From positions 1,116,001 through 1,180,000 of the forward strand of contig OZ024847.1 in the NCBI GenBank assembly GCA_964017145.1: DNA of 64,000 bases, given 5' to 3'. Each line of letters begins with the position of its first letter. Positions within the stretch are counted from its first letter, which is position 1. This DNA is from Agrocybe praecox (Eukaryota > Basidiomycota > Agaricomycetes > Agaricales > Agrocybaceae). Of the stretch, positions 47,415 to 59,437 are shown one piece after another. Position numbers and translations under genes: made by a program. The notes beneath the pieces were generated by a model. It was given only the letters and a program-made list of their open reading frames with translations. It made no database searches and was not told where the DNA came from.

Positions 47415-48034
47415 GTCTTACTTGGATGCTTTTCATGTTCATAGGAAAATCGGTGCAAACTTTGTTTTCATTGCTATCTTGCGCGGCGCTTACATACCTA
47501 AAGGAGGTCCTTGTATGATTCCGCTCCCGAATACATTTATGGTTAGTCTTATGCCAGGCCTAGAATCCCAGCGAATGATGGAACTTATGTCATTGACAGA
47601 ACACAAATTTTTCTCAAGGCGTGCTTTAATGTACGCGTCTCGTCTTCCGACGCGTAGTTTCATTTATATCCCTTTCCCTACCGTGCAATATTGGTCGTAT
47701 CAGCTGCAAATACCGTGTATCCGTGTCTAGTACTGTGCAGACAACCTTTGCAACTTTGGACCACCTTGAAAGGTTAAGTAAGTTGTACATATGTACCTCG
47801 TTCGGGAATGTCGTCGCGTGTTATAGACGTTAGTCTAACAGGCGGTGATGGTTCCACATATGGCAAGTCTCCTTACGTTTTCGCTCTCGCCAAGTACTTC
47901 TTTCTAATATCAAAACCCGATTAGGAGCTATGGACTAGATCAGGGTTATTCGAGGAAGCGAAGAGTGTGTTCGTACGGGTCGTGATTCTCGTGATTTTCA
48001 CCGACCTTGGTCTCCGACCCGTTAATCGCAATGG

Positions 48035-48041
48035 TATATAA
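48035..48041 (+). promoter_or_regulatory. TATA box of paralogue E
   Basis: TATATAA about 118 bases before the ATG, same context as for paralogue D. Confidence 0.6.
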
Positions 48042-48152
48042 TGGGAAGAGCAATCGTTGGCTAATTTTCATCGACCTAGTCGCCTCTTTCCAGTTCTCTC
48101 CAGCTTCTTCAAGTCTTCCAGACAAATCCTTACGTTCTTTTCAAAATCTAAA

Positions 48153-49103
48153 ATGCTCTTCCGTGCCGCGGCTATTTTCACGACTTTGGCTTGCGCAGTC
48201 AGCTCTTTCGCTGCTCCTGCTGGCCCTGCCGGTCCCGTCGATTCTTCGTCTGTAACCGGCCTCCTTGGTGGCTTTGGCCGGCTTGGCTCTCGCCAGGTCC
48301 CAGGTGTCGGCGGTCTGACTGGAAATTTGGGCGCCTTGAAGCTCCCAGGTCTTGCTAGTGCCGCTGAACGTCGCCAAGGTGTTGTGGTCCCTGAAGATGT
48401 CGTTGAAGGTTTTCATCGTTACCAGCGCGATGTTGAACATCCAACCGTCCCAGATGCCTTCCAGGGTGCCTGTGATCAATTGGTTGACATCGCCGTGAGG
48501 CTCCGTAAGTTTTTTTGTAATCGCGAGTACGTCCTTGCTTACCATTGTTCAATATTCTAGGTGCTTGTGTCCAAGTTGCGGCTGGCGTTGACGTCGATGT
48601 CAAGCTGGTTGTCAGTCTCCTTGGTCAAATTGTTGTCGTCCTCAAGGGTCTCCTCGCCAACCTCACTTTCATCCTGAAGAACCCTGCTGGCTTCGTCCTT
48701 TCTTTGAAGGGCGAGATTATCACCGTAGAGCATCTGGCCGTCATTGTTTATACTCTCCTTGCTGTGAGTTTATACACTCTCGAATGCTCTTATCAAGTTG
48801 TCTAATAATGGGAAACAGACTGTTGTCACGGTTCTTGCTATCGTTGTTCGCGCCGTTAACATCACCGTCTATGGCGTCGTTGGAAACCTCGTCGCTGAGA
48901 TTGGGTAAGACCATTTTTTTCTCTTTATCTCAGCTCCACTCATTCAGCCCCACAGTGTTCTCCTCGCCCAAGTCATTGTCGTTGTGCTCGCGCTCGTTGC
49001 CGGACTCCTTGCACATATCACCGTCCTCCTCGGCCCAATTATTGCCGATATCCGTGTCCTTGGCTTTGCGAAACTCATTTCCTGCCTCCACATCTCTGCT
49101 TAA
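48153..49103 (+). CDS. Small secreted hydrophobic protein, paralogue E
   Basis: Exons 48153-48504, 48561-48763, 48819-48904 and 48956-49103 give 262 aa. Closest to D: from GACDQLVDIAV onwards the two are almost identical, and both end CLHISA. Signal peptide MLFRAAAIFTTLACAVSSFA; the variable region is longer than in D (GLLGGFGRLGSRQVPG, ERRQGVVVPEDV) and the pre-block site reads YQRDVEHPTVPD. Very hydrophobic mature part, three cysteines. It is followed at 600 bp by the intact helical-bundle/TPR gene on the same strand, the order that the broken unit around D also shows. Function unknown. Confidence 0.85.
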
Positions 49104-49709
49104 ATGCTTGAGGTTGGAGTGAAAATTATTTCCTTGTTATTTTGGGGTTTCTAAAATGGAATATTTACAATGCATATATATACCACATCACATTATATCT
49201 CATACCCTAATATCATTTTTTTCTGGAAGCATATCTTGGTGACCTGCTTTGAGTTTTGATTGCTGTCTCTTCTCTGGGAAGCTTGGGTCTTCGATGGTAT
49301 TTGATTGGCTTTGTGTTTGATTCCCACGATGTTTGACAAGCGCTGCAGGACCGTTTGGCACCGATCACTGGTTGTTCATCTCTTTGTTCATTGATTGCTC
49401 TCAGTTGGCACACGATGACTGCAACCAAGTACTGTGCTCCTTTTCTGCTGTACAAGAATGGATAAACCAGGAGGCGCATGTCAAGCACGTCCTACTATAA
49501 TCAGCTGGATTTAAATGGTCACCTTCCCATCAGCATTTTCTTGTGTTGTATCAGGCCACAGGATTTCCAAGGGCAGTGTTTATCTGTCAGCTTTGTAATC
49601 TCATAGATTATCCATGGGAAGTAGCCAGCATGGTGGCTTAAGAAAACCTTCCAACTCTCGGTCAACAAAAGTATAGAAAACCACCCACCCGTCCCCCATT
49701 GGCGAAGCG

Positions 49710-52700
49710 ATGACGGATCCTTTATCTGTGACTCTTGCGACTATAACTCTGGCAACTGCCTTGAAAGACTTGATTAAATTGGGTCAAAAATTGTATGAAT
49801 CGTTCAAGAAGGTACGGCTTGGGGAAGGACGCGAATGACTACTTCCATGGAGCTCATCACCTATCTCAGCCTACGCTCAATATGAGAGCTGCAGAATATC
49901 TAGCTGTCGAGACTCTTGAAATTGTGAATAGTCTCAAGGAATTCTACGACGGACACGAGGATATCTTTAATACCGCACCGGGTATGCGAGAAGCTGTACT
50001 CAAGCTCCTGGAGTGAGTCCTGTTTACCTCTGTTTCAACGTTTAACAACAAGGAACTCATCTTGATTGGCATATCATCAGGGACATGAACGTTGTCTATC
50101 ACAAATGCGAGTCAATCACCCAAACTTCGAGCCCGTTTAGAGGCAAGTTTCATAGGATCAAGTGCATCATCGACGCTTGGAGGAATGGGAAAAGATTGGA
50201 GATTTACATTCGCAATCTTCGGGATCGGGCAAATAAATGTTATATTCAGTTCATGGTAAGTAGCTATGCACAAACGAAGCATCCACAGATCCGATTCCTG
50301 ACATAGACCATGCTTCAAGATGTTTGCAGTGATTCGGATTGAGGCTACGACTTTACAGATTCGAGGAGCCTTGGCACACGGTCTCCCTCGTGGTCATCAT
50401 GCACTGGCCATGGCGTCGCCACTACGAGTTTCCGACGACAATATCCTAGCCTTTGTAGGCTCGACTTCTACCATCTTGTCTTACCTCCCTCCACATGTCC
50501 ATTTATCCGAAGACCTTGCCTTTAGGTCGTACGTCAGCCTTCAGGTTGGGAAGATCGACGCTATGATCAAACACCTCGCCTCAGTGGGATCCTATCCTAT
50601 AGAGGAGCCGAACTCTTTGCATATGCGTCCTTTCAGGCCGAATATCACGTTGACCCTCCGCGACCAAGAGGAAATAGACGGTGTGCAAGATAATGTCGTT
50701 TTTTTGTTGATGAAGATACAGGAACATCTCAAAACGGGGGACAATCGGCTTTCGATACAGCAGGGGGCGTGGGCTATGTCTAACTTGACTATATGGCTTC
50801 TCCAACTAGCGATGTCTCCAGAGTCTTTGACGATCAGCCGCCGTGTCGTCGACCTCTATAGGACCCTCGTCCAAATAAACCCGGACGTATATACACCCCA
50901 TCTCGTTAATGCTCTGCACGGCCTGTCCATCAGTTTCGTCGAAGTTGACGATATTGTCCCTGCTCACAAATTCATCGTCGAAGGCGTGGCCATTGGTCGC
51001 AGTTTTGCAGATAGTACACCTTCAAATTTCGAGGCACAATTCCAAACTGCTTGTCTGATTTCCTACTCCGGAACAGTTGCGCGTCTAGCAGGGGATGTCA
51101 TAAATGCTACCCATAATGCAGAGGAAGCGATACAGACATTTGGGCGTCTTTTTGGAAATAATGTTCCTTCCATGCCGAGTAAAGAAGTTGGTGTCAGTGC
51201 GGAAGGAGAAAGACTGCTGGGCAGGATCGTCATGAGTTATGAAACGACGCATATATGCTATATAACCGACTCTTTAGCGGAGCTACATTACAGCCTCTCT
51301 TTGACTGCACGTAAAGACGAATCGGTGGAGGCGGGGCTCAAAGCATTGGAGCTATGTAACGCACTGCAAGAACAATTCGACAATCCCAAAATCCACCATT
51401 GGATTGCGGGTATTTGTCTATCCCTAGCGTCCAATGCTTTTCGTGCAGTAATCCCACTTACTCAGGCCCTTTCATACGCTCAGCAATCAGTTAAATATTA
51501 CGAGAGGATTCTGAAGACCACTGGAGTGTTTTCGGAAACCCTGCCTATTGCCCTTACTACTGAAGCGGAGATATTGTCACAATTGGGGAGATTCGACGAA
51601 GCGTATGCGGTGTGCCAGAAAACGACGAAGATGGTGCAAGACCTGGTCGAGGATCAAAGACTCCACGCGCATTCAATGCATCTCGTAGTGCCGAATCTTT
51701 TTTATTCAAAGCGTTATGAAGAAGCGATAATTGCGGGAGAAAATCTGCTCGCGACGTACCGATCGCTGCTCTCCCAGTCTGAAATGACTATCACGTATAC
51801 CTATCTTTCCATTTCTTTTGCGTCGATAGGAGAGCTCTCCCAGGCCATTGAAGCGGGTGAGGCGTCAGTCATCCAATGTCGTGCCTTGGCTCTCCGAGCG
51901 AAACAAAACATTCCGTGGGTCGCCCGTGGCCTTCTCCGGCTCGCGCACATGTTGTCTTGTTCGAAGGACCATGAACGAGCATTCAAGGCGGGTCACGAAG
52001 GATTGGCGCTATGCAGCAGCTTAGACATGGGCGACCCCTGCTTTCTCGCACAATATCAACAAGGACTTCAAGTAAACATGGACATCTCCATGGCTGCAAA
52101 GATGGAGACCATGTCTTTGGAAAGGAGTCGGGATGTTGTTCGGCGTGGTCAGATGTTGGTCAAAGAATTTCCAAACCTTCAAATCTTCCTCCTTCGTCTC
52201 ATTGTAGATCATGTAACGCTGTTGCAGGAGTTTGGACACCTCGTAGAAGCTGGCGCTTCTATCGAAGAAGTTCTCGGTTGGTTTGAGCTTTCCTCGCCTC
52301 AAGATGCAGACTCTGCTGCACTTCATACTTTGTTCCTGCTTCTTCATGCAGGCGTCCTTTTTTCCCAGGGTCGTTTGGATACAGTGCCCGGTCTTTATAA
52401 GAAGGTTATCGAAATTGGGCAACCTTTCGTGTTGGATTACATTTTTATCTCCAATATTCGCACCGCAAAGATTAACAATACACTGGTGTTGTATACACTT
52501 GGTCAAATGTCGCTCGCTCTCCTTGAAATTGAAGAATGCATCAAGTGCTTTAAATGCGAATCATCGAAGGACCCTGTATACATCTGGTGCATGGACGTCG
52601 CTTCACTCATTTATAGGTCCAGTGGGAAAGTGGATGATGCTTTATTGACCATCCGTTTGCCCGTCGACGAGAATCAAGACCATGGTCAAACAATGTCTTC

Positions 52701-53238
52701 ATCCATCTTTTCGGACCTTCTCGCGGACGTCGGACAAGATGCTGCAGCACTAAAAGTTGCTGAAGAAGCTGTCGAGGAAATAAACAAAGAAGTGGTGTAT
52801 TCTATACAGCAAGAACGACGACGCAAGGAAGCCCAATATAGCCTGGCTCTTCGCTTATTTGTCAACGGTGATCTTCCACGAGCAAGGGACTTGATAGTGG
52901 ACGTTCGAAGCTTCTATGAGCGGCATGCAGAAGTGAGAAGGATGTGGTTTGTAAGCCTAGCAATTTCGCTAAGGGCTGAAGGGATCTTCAAATGCGCATC
53001 AGACAAACATGAAGAAGGGATAGTCGCGAGAGCCAAGCTCCAGGAGCTGCAAGAACGTCTGCAACTCGTATCGCCGGGCCTCGCAAACCTTGTGCGGGTA
53101 GGCTTAGATAGAGAGAAGAAATTCGCTGCCTGGAGAAAGATTCTCGATAAATGTAGGCTTGCCTGCGACCATCAAGATGAAGACCTGCAGGACGAAGAAG
53201 CCAAACCGGCGCCAGCTAGACCTCTGACGCAAATATAA
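49710..53238 (+). CDS. N-terminal helical-bundle (HeLo/MLKL-like?) protein with C-terminal TPR array
   Basis: Exons 49710-49811, 49870-50012, 50081-50255 and 50320-53238 give 1112 aa, all phases consistent. Residues 1-150 look like a four-helix bundle: helix 1 LATALKDLIKLGQKLYESFK, helix 2 AAEYLAVETLEIVNSLKEFY, helix 3 around MREAVLKLLEDMNVVYHKCE, helix 4 around GKRLEIYIRNLRDRANKCYI. This resembles the N-terminal bundles seen on fungal STAND/NLR-type and cell-death proteins. The rest is degenerate TPR-like helical repeats to about residue 1090, for example VVDLYRTLVQINPDVYTPHL, ALSYAQQSVKYYERIL and QAIEAGEASVIQCRAL. No P-loop or NB-ARC motif lies between bundle and repeats, unlike typical NLRs. 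A sensor/effector or scaffold role is inference. Broken relatives lie at 39.5-42.9 and 44.9-45.3 kb. Confidence 0.85.
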
Positions 53239-54162
53239 CCAGGATAACCGCATATTTAAGGACTCTGAATCATGTGTAACGTATTCAAGGATTAAAGTAT
53301 GCAGAAATTTCAAACGTGTATCATGCACGCATTTCGTTCGTCCGGGGAGGGTTGGCATGCTCTGAGCTGGGAAGGCTGAGATCTTGACGCAACGGCTGCA
53401 ATATTATTCGCGAATCACTATTAAGTGAACAGTCGGAGAGAGAATCATTACAGGAGGCAGGATCAGTTGCAAAAGAACAGGACTGAAAATCGAATAATTA
53501 AATCGAGGTTAATAATTAATTGTGTGACAAACATTGATCGGCGAAGAACGGCAGCTTGCTATCCTTTTCTAATCGACCACCACCACCACTACACTGACGA
53601 ATCACGAATAAAATGCATTTCCGGGGGGGTGAATGAGACATAATTTGCGACACGACAACTAGAGTCGATAGGAAAATAGGAGTACCTGATTGACGAGGTT
53701 CATTATGACCAACATGAAGCAACTCGGTCCCGGACTCGATTTCGGTGGGGTTTCACCCGAAATGCAAGGCCCCGTATCAGTTTCCCTCTCGACTCGGATT
53801 TCTCGCATTCGCATACTTAGTGTGTAAGTGGACCATTAACTTCTCCGGCTATGACTGCATCATTAACCGGGCTTTAGGTCTATTTTGAGACCAACGCCTG
53901 GGAAGTACCATCCGAGTCTCTAGTCTGCCTCGGTGATACAACAAAATAATTGTCGTGCAATGGGTAATATGCCGGATAGCGCTTGCCATTTCCTGACATC
54001 GGACAGCAAACCGGGATTTAGAGCACTTCACTACACACAAATCATGACGATACCAGACAATACGGCCTGGTATATAAACTGGCCGTTCTTCTGCTTAGAC
54101 GACCACTACTCAATCACTACTACTCACATCATTAACACCACCAACCCATTGGCGTACTTGGA
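53239..54162. other. Intergenic stretch, no gene seen
   Basis: Only short frames on both strands. The last 150 bases, with TGGTATATAAACTGG at about 54066-54080, are the likely promoter of the P450 gene. Confidence 0.4.
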
Positions 54163-56696
54163 ATGAGCATCAACACAATGGTGTCCTCTCCAGGCCTTCA
54201 GTACATCCTCAGCGCCTTGCCTCGCATTATCTTACCTTTTGCGCTCACATACCTCACACTCGTATTGGCACAGTCTAACCATGCTTTAATTGGATTCAAA
54301 CTCGAACTTCCTTCATGGTCGATCTTTTTGATCGCTCTACTCGTCCGCCCGGTTTTCTTCGTTGGTTCGATATTTTACTCGAGATGGTCAAATGCAAGAA
54401 CTGCCGCCAATAACGGAGCAGTCATCGCGCCTTATGTTCAGCAGTCGCCGTTCTCCATACAGAAGGAATTGACGCATATGATGCATGGCTATCCCTGTAC
54501 GTATTCCGTGCCATTAGTAAGCTTGCATATAAGTTAACTCTCCCGTTTCTCTTTAGCGGAAGCGTTCTTTCGATGGACACAGAAATACGGAAATGTAGTA
54601 CAGGCTGACCTTTTCACGAGCAACATGGTACGTACAACTTCTCCTATGCCCTGAGGGCTGTTTCTGATTTAATTTTCATTGTTTTAGTTGGTTACCAATG
54701 AGCCGGAACACGTGAAGGCAATACTGGCAACTCAGTTCAACTCCTTTGGAAAGGGACCATTGGTTATTGAAAAGAACAAATCGTTGCTCGGAACCGGCAT
54801 ATTCAATGTAAACGGTGCGTTCTGTCCATATTTTGATTTTTATTGTCACTAATTGAAATATACTGTATTCAGGTGACATGTGGAAGTAAGAATATATGCT
54901 TTGTCTTTCATATTATTTCCTAAATCTCGAATATAGATTTCATAGAGGCATTACGAGGCCTTTCTTCTCCCGCGAACGTATCAGCGACTTCGAGATCTAT
55001 GACCGCAACTGCGATATCTCCCTCAAGTCTGCTGAGAAGCGACTTCTAGAGGGACAGTCTATCGATGTGCAGGTACGAAAGACGTTATAAGTCAGTTAAC
55101 ATACACATACTTACTTGGAAACACAGGACTTGTTTGGTCGCTTCACTCTGGACTCTGCTACGGAATTCCTTTTCGGCCACGCCGTTGAGTCTCTGAAGGC
55201 CGAACTACCTTACCCACCTGCATTTTCCTGGAAGAATACAGCCGCTCATCATAACCATCCTTCGAATGTCTTTGTAAACGCGTTTACAGGTGGTCTGGAT
55301 CTCGCAGAAGGTCGGTCGAAAAAGGGGGCGGAGTGGCAACTATGGGAATTCACGCAGGACAAAGTAATCCCCCTCCGAGAGATCATGGATGAATTTACAC
55401 GACCTCTCATGGAAAAGGCTCTGGCTCATAGAGAACGCTTGATATCTGGCAAAGTAGACGAGAGCGAAAAGCAACCGGAATCTGTTCTTTCTCATTTGGT
55501 TACTCAGACACAGGGTGAGTTTCGCCTTATTTGAAATCTAAAAAACGTGGACTGATCACCGTTTGCAGATCCACAAGTGATTAAAGACGAGGTACTAACA
55601 GTTGTCCCACCTGATGCGGTTCTCTTGCTCATGAAAATGTCTCTTACAGCTCATTAATCTCTTAGTTGCGGGTCGCGATACTGTACGTTTTTCTGTCATT
55701 TTATAAATCTTCCTAGTCTCATTGTCCTCACCCGTAGACCATGTGCCTCCTGACATTCTCGGTATACATGTTGACTCAGCACCCTGAAATCGAGACACGT
55801 CTTCGTCAAGAAGTATTTGATGTTGTTGGTCCCACCGGCGCTCCGGACTACAGTCAACTACGAGAAATGAAATACATGAGGGCCTTCTTGAATGGTTCGC
55901 GATTTCTCATTGCTGCTACTATGTTTTGGTGCTGATAAAATTTCAGAGGTCCTTCGTCTCTACCCTCCTGTGTATGTCATATGCCATTTATCTACAAAAA
56001 CGAATTGGAACTTACATAAATGCTTGTTAATCTACAGACCTACAGATGCCAGGGCCGCTTTCCAAGACGTTATTTTGCCAACCAACGACTTCAACAAAAA
56101 ACCCGTGTTCGTAGCGAAGGGCACCAAGTAAGTAAATTAAAGACATTTAAATTTGGCCTAGCTCTAATGTGATATCAGCTGTGTATACTCGATCATGAAC
56201 ATCCATCGCAGGACAGATTTATGGGGACCAGATGGTGAGTTGGCTCATTACCCTGCCCATCTGATACTGATGATCTTACCCCTTTGTTACTTTCAGCTTT
56301 GGAATTCGACCCAGATCGCTTTATCGATTACAGGCTCCAGAAATATCTGACGCCGAATCCCTACATATTTGTACCATTCAACGCAGGGCCTCGTATCTGT
56401 CTCGGCCAACAGGTAAGAAATTCTTATTATTGAAGCTATTCGCCCAGGCCGATTCTAATGATCTCTTAAAATTCCAGTTTGCCTATCACGAAGCATCATA
56501 CTACCTCGTACGGCTCTTACAAAAGTTTACCGAATTCACACTCGACGAATCCGCAAATACACCTCCACCCGCAGACTGGGCTTCCGGAGACGGCCGCAAA
56601 CCCGTGGAAAAGATTCATCCCATGGTACACCTTACGATGTACATCAAGGATGGCCTTTGGATTAAAATGAAGGAGCTGAATAGTGATACACTATAG
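54163..56696 (+). CDS. Cytochrome P450 monooxygenase (CYP63-like)
   Basis: About 14 exons from ATG 54163 to the stop at 56694-56696. N-terminal hydrophobic membrane segments ([20 protein letters not shown], then [20 protein letters not shown]) place it in the ER membrane. P450 landmarks in order: [43 protein letters not shown] (helix C), the I-helix AGRDTT near 55670, EVLRLYPPV (ExxR, its own 24-nt exon near 55950) and the haem loop [20 protein letters not shown] near 56375-56495 with the cysteine ligand. The order and the phrase FGHAVESL resemble the CYP63 group of white-rot fungi, which oxidise fatty acids and aromatics; the subfamily call is by recollection and moderate. No stop or frameshift was found. 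Confidence 0.85.
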
Positions 56697-57286
56697 GCCT
56701 GATACATCGATGTCTTCTTTATGCCGTCATTTATCGATGCAATACAAAATTAAAAGTCTCCCTTAATTTTAATATACTACTGTAGATATCTGATAATCTA
56801 GAGGGCTTTGTTATATACTTTACCAATAAATGAATTAATTCCAAGTTTACATATTCCTGATCAGAATAACATCATGAAAAGTCAAAACGAAGTTGAAACA
56901 GGCAGTCCGTTGAAAATGACCCTTTTTGGAAGTAATTGCCTGACATAGTATGCATCTTGGAGGAGCCGTTCGACATGCTCGGCCACCGTCGACTCTGAAC
57001 GCATAGTAGATAGCCACAAGGTGTTATAAGTGCCAATGCAATGGAGTGAAAATTGTAATGCAGGCAGAGATATTTGTACATTCACCTTACAAAGGTTGTC
57101 GAACGATTGTCAGAGACATTTGACAGGAATAATTGCCGCAAATAACCGTATAGAGAAACTGTGCTCCGTGGCTGATATGATGCAAGTGGATCCACTTCAG
57201 GCCTGATTGTTGTCCCATAAAGAATAGAATAGTAATAGAAAAAAAGGTCATATAATGCGGGTACATCATGCTATCCAAGAGCATCT
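56697..57286. other. Convergent 3' intergenic stretch
   Basis: Between the P450 and the converging minus-strand gene. Short minus-strand frames here (56872-57284) do not join to anything. Confidence 0.35.
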
Positions 57287-58376
57287 CTAGACGGGAGGCG
57301 CAAGAGTCGAAGAGCCTGCATTACCTGAGCTCATTTCTACATGAGATACTGTCGGTTTCGTATTATCGTCTTCACCCATAGTTCTGATATTTACGATCCC
57401 TCTCTGCCAAAACATTGAAAGCAAGGATGATTAGTTCCCAACCTAATGAAAGTAAGTGTAAACACACCTTGGCGTCAACCTTCTCTTTGGCCTCCCTATA
57501 AGATGATAGAACTTCTCGTACACCTTGTATCTGAGAGGAGGTTGTTTCCAAAGCCGGAACGCCATCCATGAGTACTGTTCCGTTATCCTTGAGTGTGGCC
57601 TCTTCATGGATTGCATCGAGAGTGCGCATCGCAAGATTGGTAAATGATTTGCACCCGTGTCCCTCGCGGAGAGGCCTGCTATGGGAATCATATTCCAGCA
57701 CTTCCGCTATGAGGATAGCAAAATCGAGCAGGTACATATCCAGAGAGTTACACGACTCCACGAGGGAAAGTTCGCGAAGGGAGTATTCGAATATAGTCTG
57801 AACAGTCGCCACTCCTGTTTCGGGATACTCGTCGATGCCTGGTCTCGTGCCATGCGTATACAGTGAAATTGACGGGTGTTGTGATGAGTCGTTGTGCAAA
57901 GGGACTGACGCTTGAGACGTTGTGTGGATGGCTATTGTGGAGCTTGCAGGGGCCGCTTCTGCATCTGTAGGAACTGGCAAAAGCTCCGGGTCCTGGACTA
58001 TTGGTGCGGCGACGACAGTGTTGTGGGCAGTAACATCTCTGACTCCCATGTCGTTTTCTATCCTCAGCAACTTGGACGTCCCTGGTATTAATTCGACTTT
58101 TATGACCAGCACTTCGTGTGCCGTCGCCTTTGAGAATGTATACCGAGAAACTTCGACGACTTTATACTGTTGTGCATGTTTCTTCGTCTGCTCGTTTCCT
58201 GAGGTGTAGAGGTAGATTAGGATGTCCTTCCAATCTGAGAGTGATAGAGGAGCTTCAGCGTGAGGAAATTCTGCATACACCATGCCGTCCGATCCCGGGA
58301 ATAACGGAGGTGATATCCCTAGTGATAGAAGTAATGGCCAAGATATTGTGTTGAAAAACGACCTAATTGCAGACAT
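57287..58376 (-). CDS. Unknown protein with hydrophobic N-terminus (possibly secreted)
   Basis: Preferred model: exons 58376-57468 and 57403-57287, 341 aa, with a 64-nt intron GTGTGT..TTGGCAG. If the intron is retained the frame ends at 57372 instead (334 aa). The N-terminus (SFFNTISWPLLLSLGISPPL) is hydrophobic and could be a signal peptide or anchor. The middle is Ser/Thr/Ala/Pro rich (residues 125-185). The C-terminal part looks helical (LDMYLLDFAILIAEVLEYDS; REVLSSYREAKEKVDAK). No known family recognised; no cysteine-rich effector pattern. Confidence 0.65.
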
Positions 58377-59437
58377 GGTGTTCCAGCTTCTATATCAGTT
58401 GAGCCCTGTACGTAGTACGTTGATGGTTTTGAGGAGCAATACTGGAGAAAGTATTTCAAGTTGAATGGTGGAACGAAGTTGGGCGTTTTCAACGCTCAAT
58501 ATCCTCAAGTTACGCATGTCTCAAATATGTCTTATAATTCATAGCCCTCTACGGAAACAAAATGAAGTCAGACATTTCACTGTTCAAGTAAGGACTATAA
58601 TGCAGTAAACTCGCCTGAAGATGATCATCTCTAAATGACTAAAGTATAGGTGCACGCTCACAGGTTCCTAGGGAGGTGTTGATAAATATATCAGAGCGCG
58701 ACTAATTTTGGCCAGCACAGAGATCTTGTCAGGGTGTAGTGTAATCGTGTACTATGTAGCATCTGCGCAGCTCACCGTCATAGTCGTCGCCAAATTCGGA
58801 CGATGCCGTAACTAACGTAGCTCCACTCAAATCATTTACCTCAGAAATTATACGCCCATGGAGGTTCTTGCAAAATTTGTTAACTCTTCTGGACTAAATC
58901 CTTGAATTTGCCGGAATTCGGAATAAGCTGAAGTAGGACATCTCCAAAATCGAGAGGCACTGCCAGTTGAGTGGCAACTTGCAAAAATGAATCAATGTGA
59001 TAAAAGGTTAAAACCGACCTGGCAACATACCTGTCCAGACTGTTATCAACCAGCTCCATTCCTTCCTCTCGCTTAGTAATATTCCTTCTTCTAAACTCCT
59101 CAAAGAAGAACCGTCTTATTCAACAGATACTTACTTATCATCCATTCGAAGTCCCGGGGTGTTGTAGGATGTAATCATGTATAAATACTAGGCTCTAGCT
59201 TCATAATATTTTCTGATTTTGTCACGTGTCGATAGGATGTATTTAAAAATCATAAACCTCGGCGGTTACGACGACGCGTAAGTAAATGATCCATCAGCTG
59301 CCTGTCAGACTATCGGCAAAGCAGAAACGGCATCCTTCAAATGATAGATGCTACATATAACGAGGTCTGCCATCCGTGAACCCGACGTGTCTTTTCTTTC
59401 TTTCTTTCTGTCACCACCCCCTTTAGCCATATCGATT
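58377..59437. other. Divergent intergenic region with one weak gene candidate
   Basis: Between the minus-strand unknown gene and the 7-TM gene. Apart from the candidate at 58848-59178 nothing is recognised; the last 200 bases are the probable promoter of the 7-TM gene. Confidence 0.35.
58848..59178 (-). CDS. Tentative small minus-strand gene with a very short intron
   Basis: ATG 59178 starts MITSYNTPGLRMDD. Removing a 20-nt GTAAGT..AATAAG segment (59134-59115) opens KRFFFEEFRRRNITKREEGM and ELVDNSLD. A normal intron (GTATGT..GCAAG or ..GGCAG) then leads to SEFRQIQGFSPEELTNFART ending in TAA at 58850-58848. Coding character is good, but a 20-nt intron is shorter than fungi normally use, so this may be a decayed gene. 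No family recognised. Confidence 0.3.

Larger units (their letters stand above)
47345..49390. repeat. Right half of composite accessory unit, copy 2
   Basis: Counterpart of 42868-44890, with paralogue E. After 49390 the copies diverge because copy 1 jumps straight into an internal piece of the TPR gene. Confidence 0.8.

Noticed and set aside
52021..52506. 161-codon minus-strand frame
   Set aside because: Antisense shadow inside the single large exon of the TPR gene.
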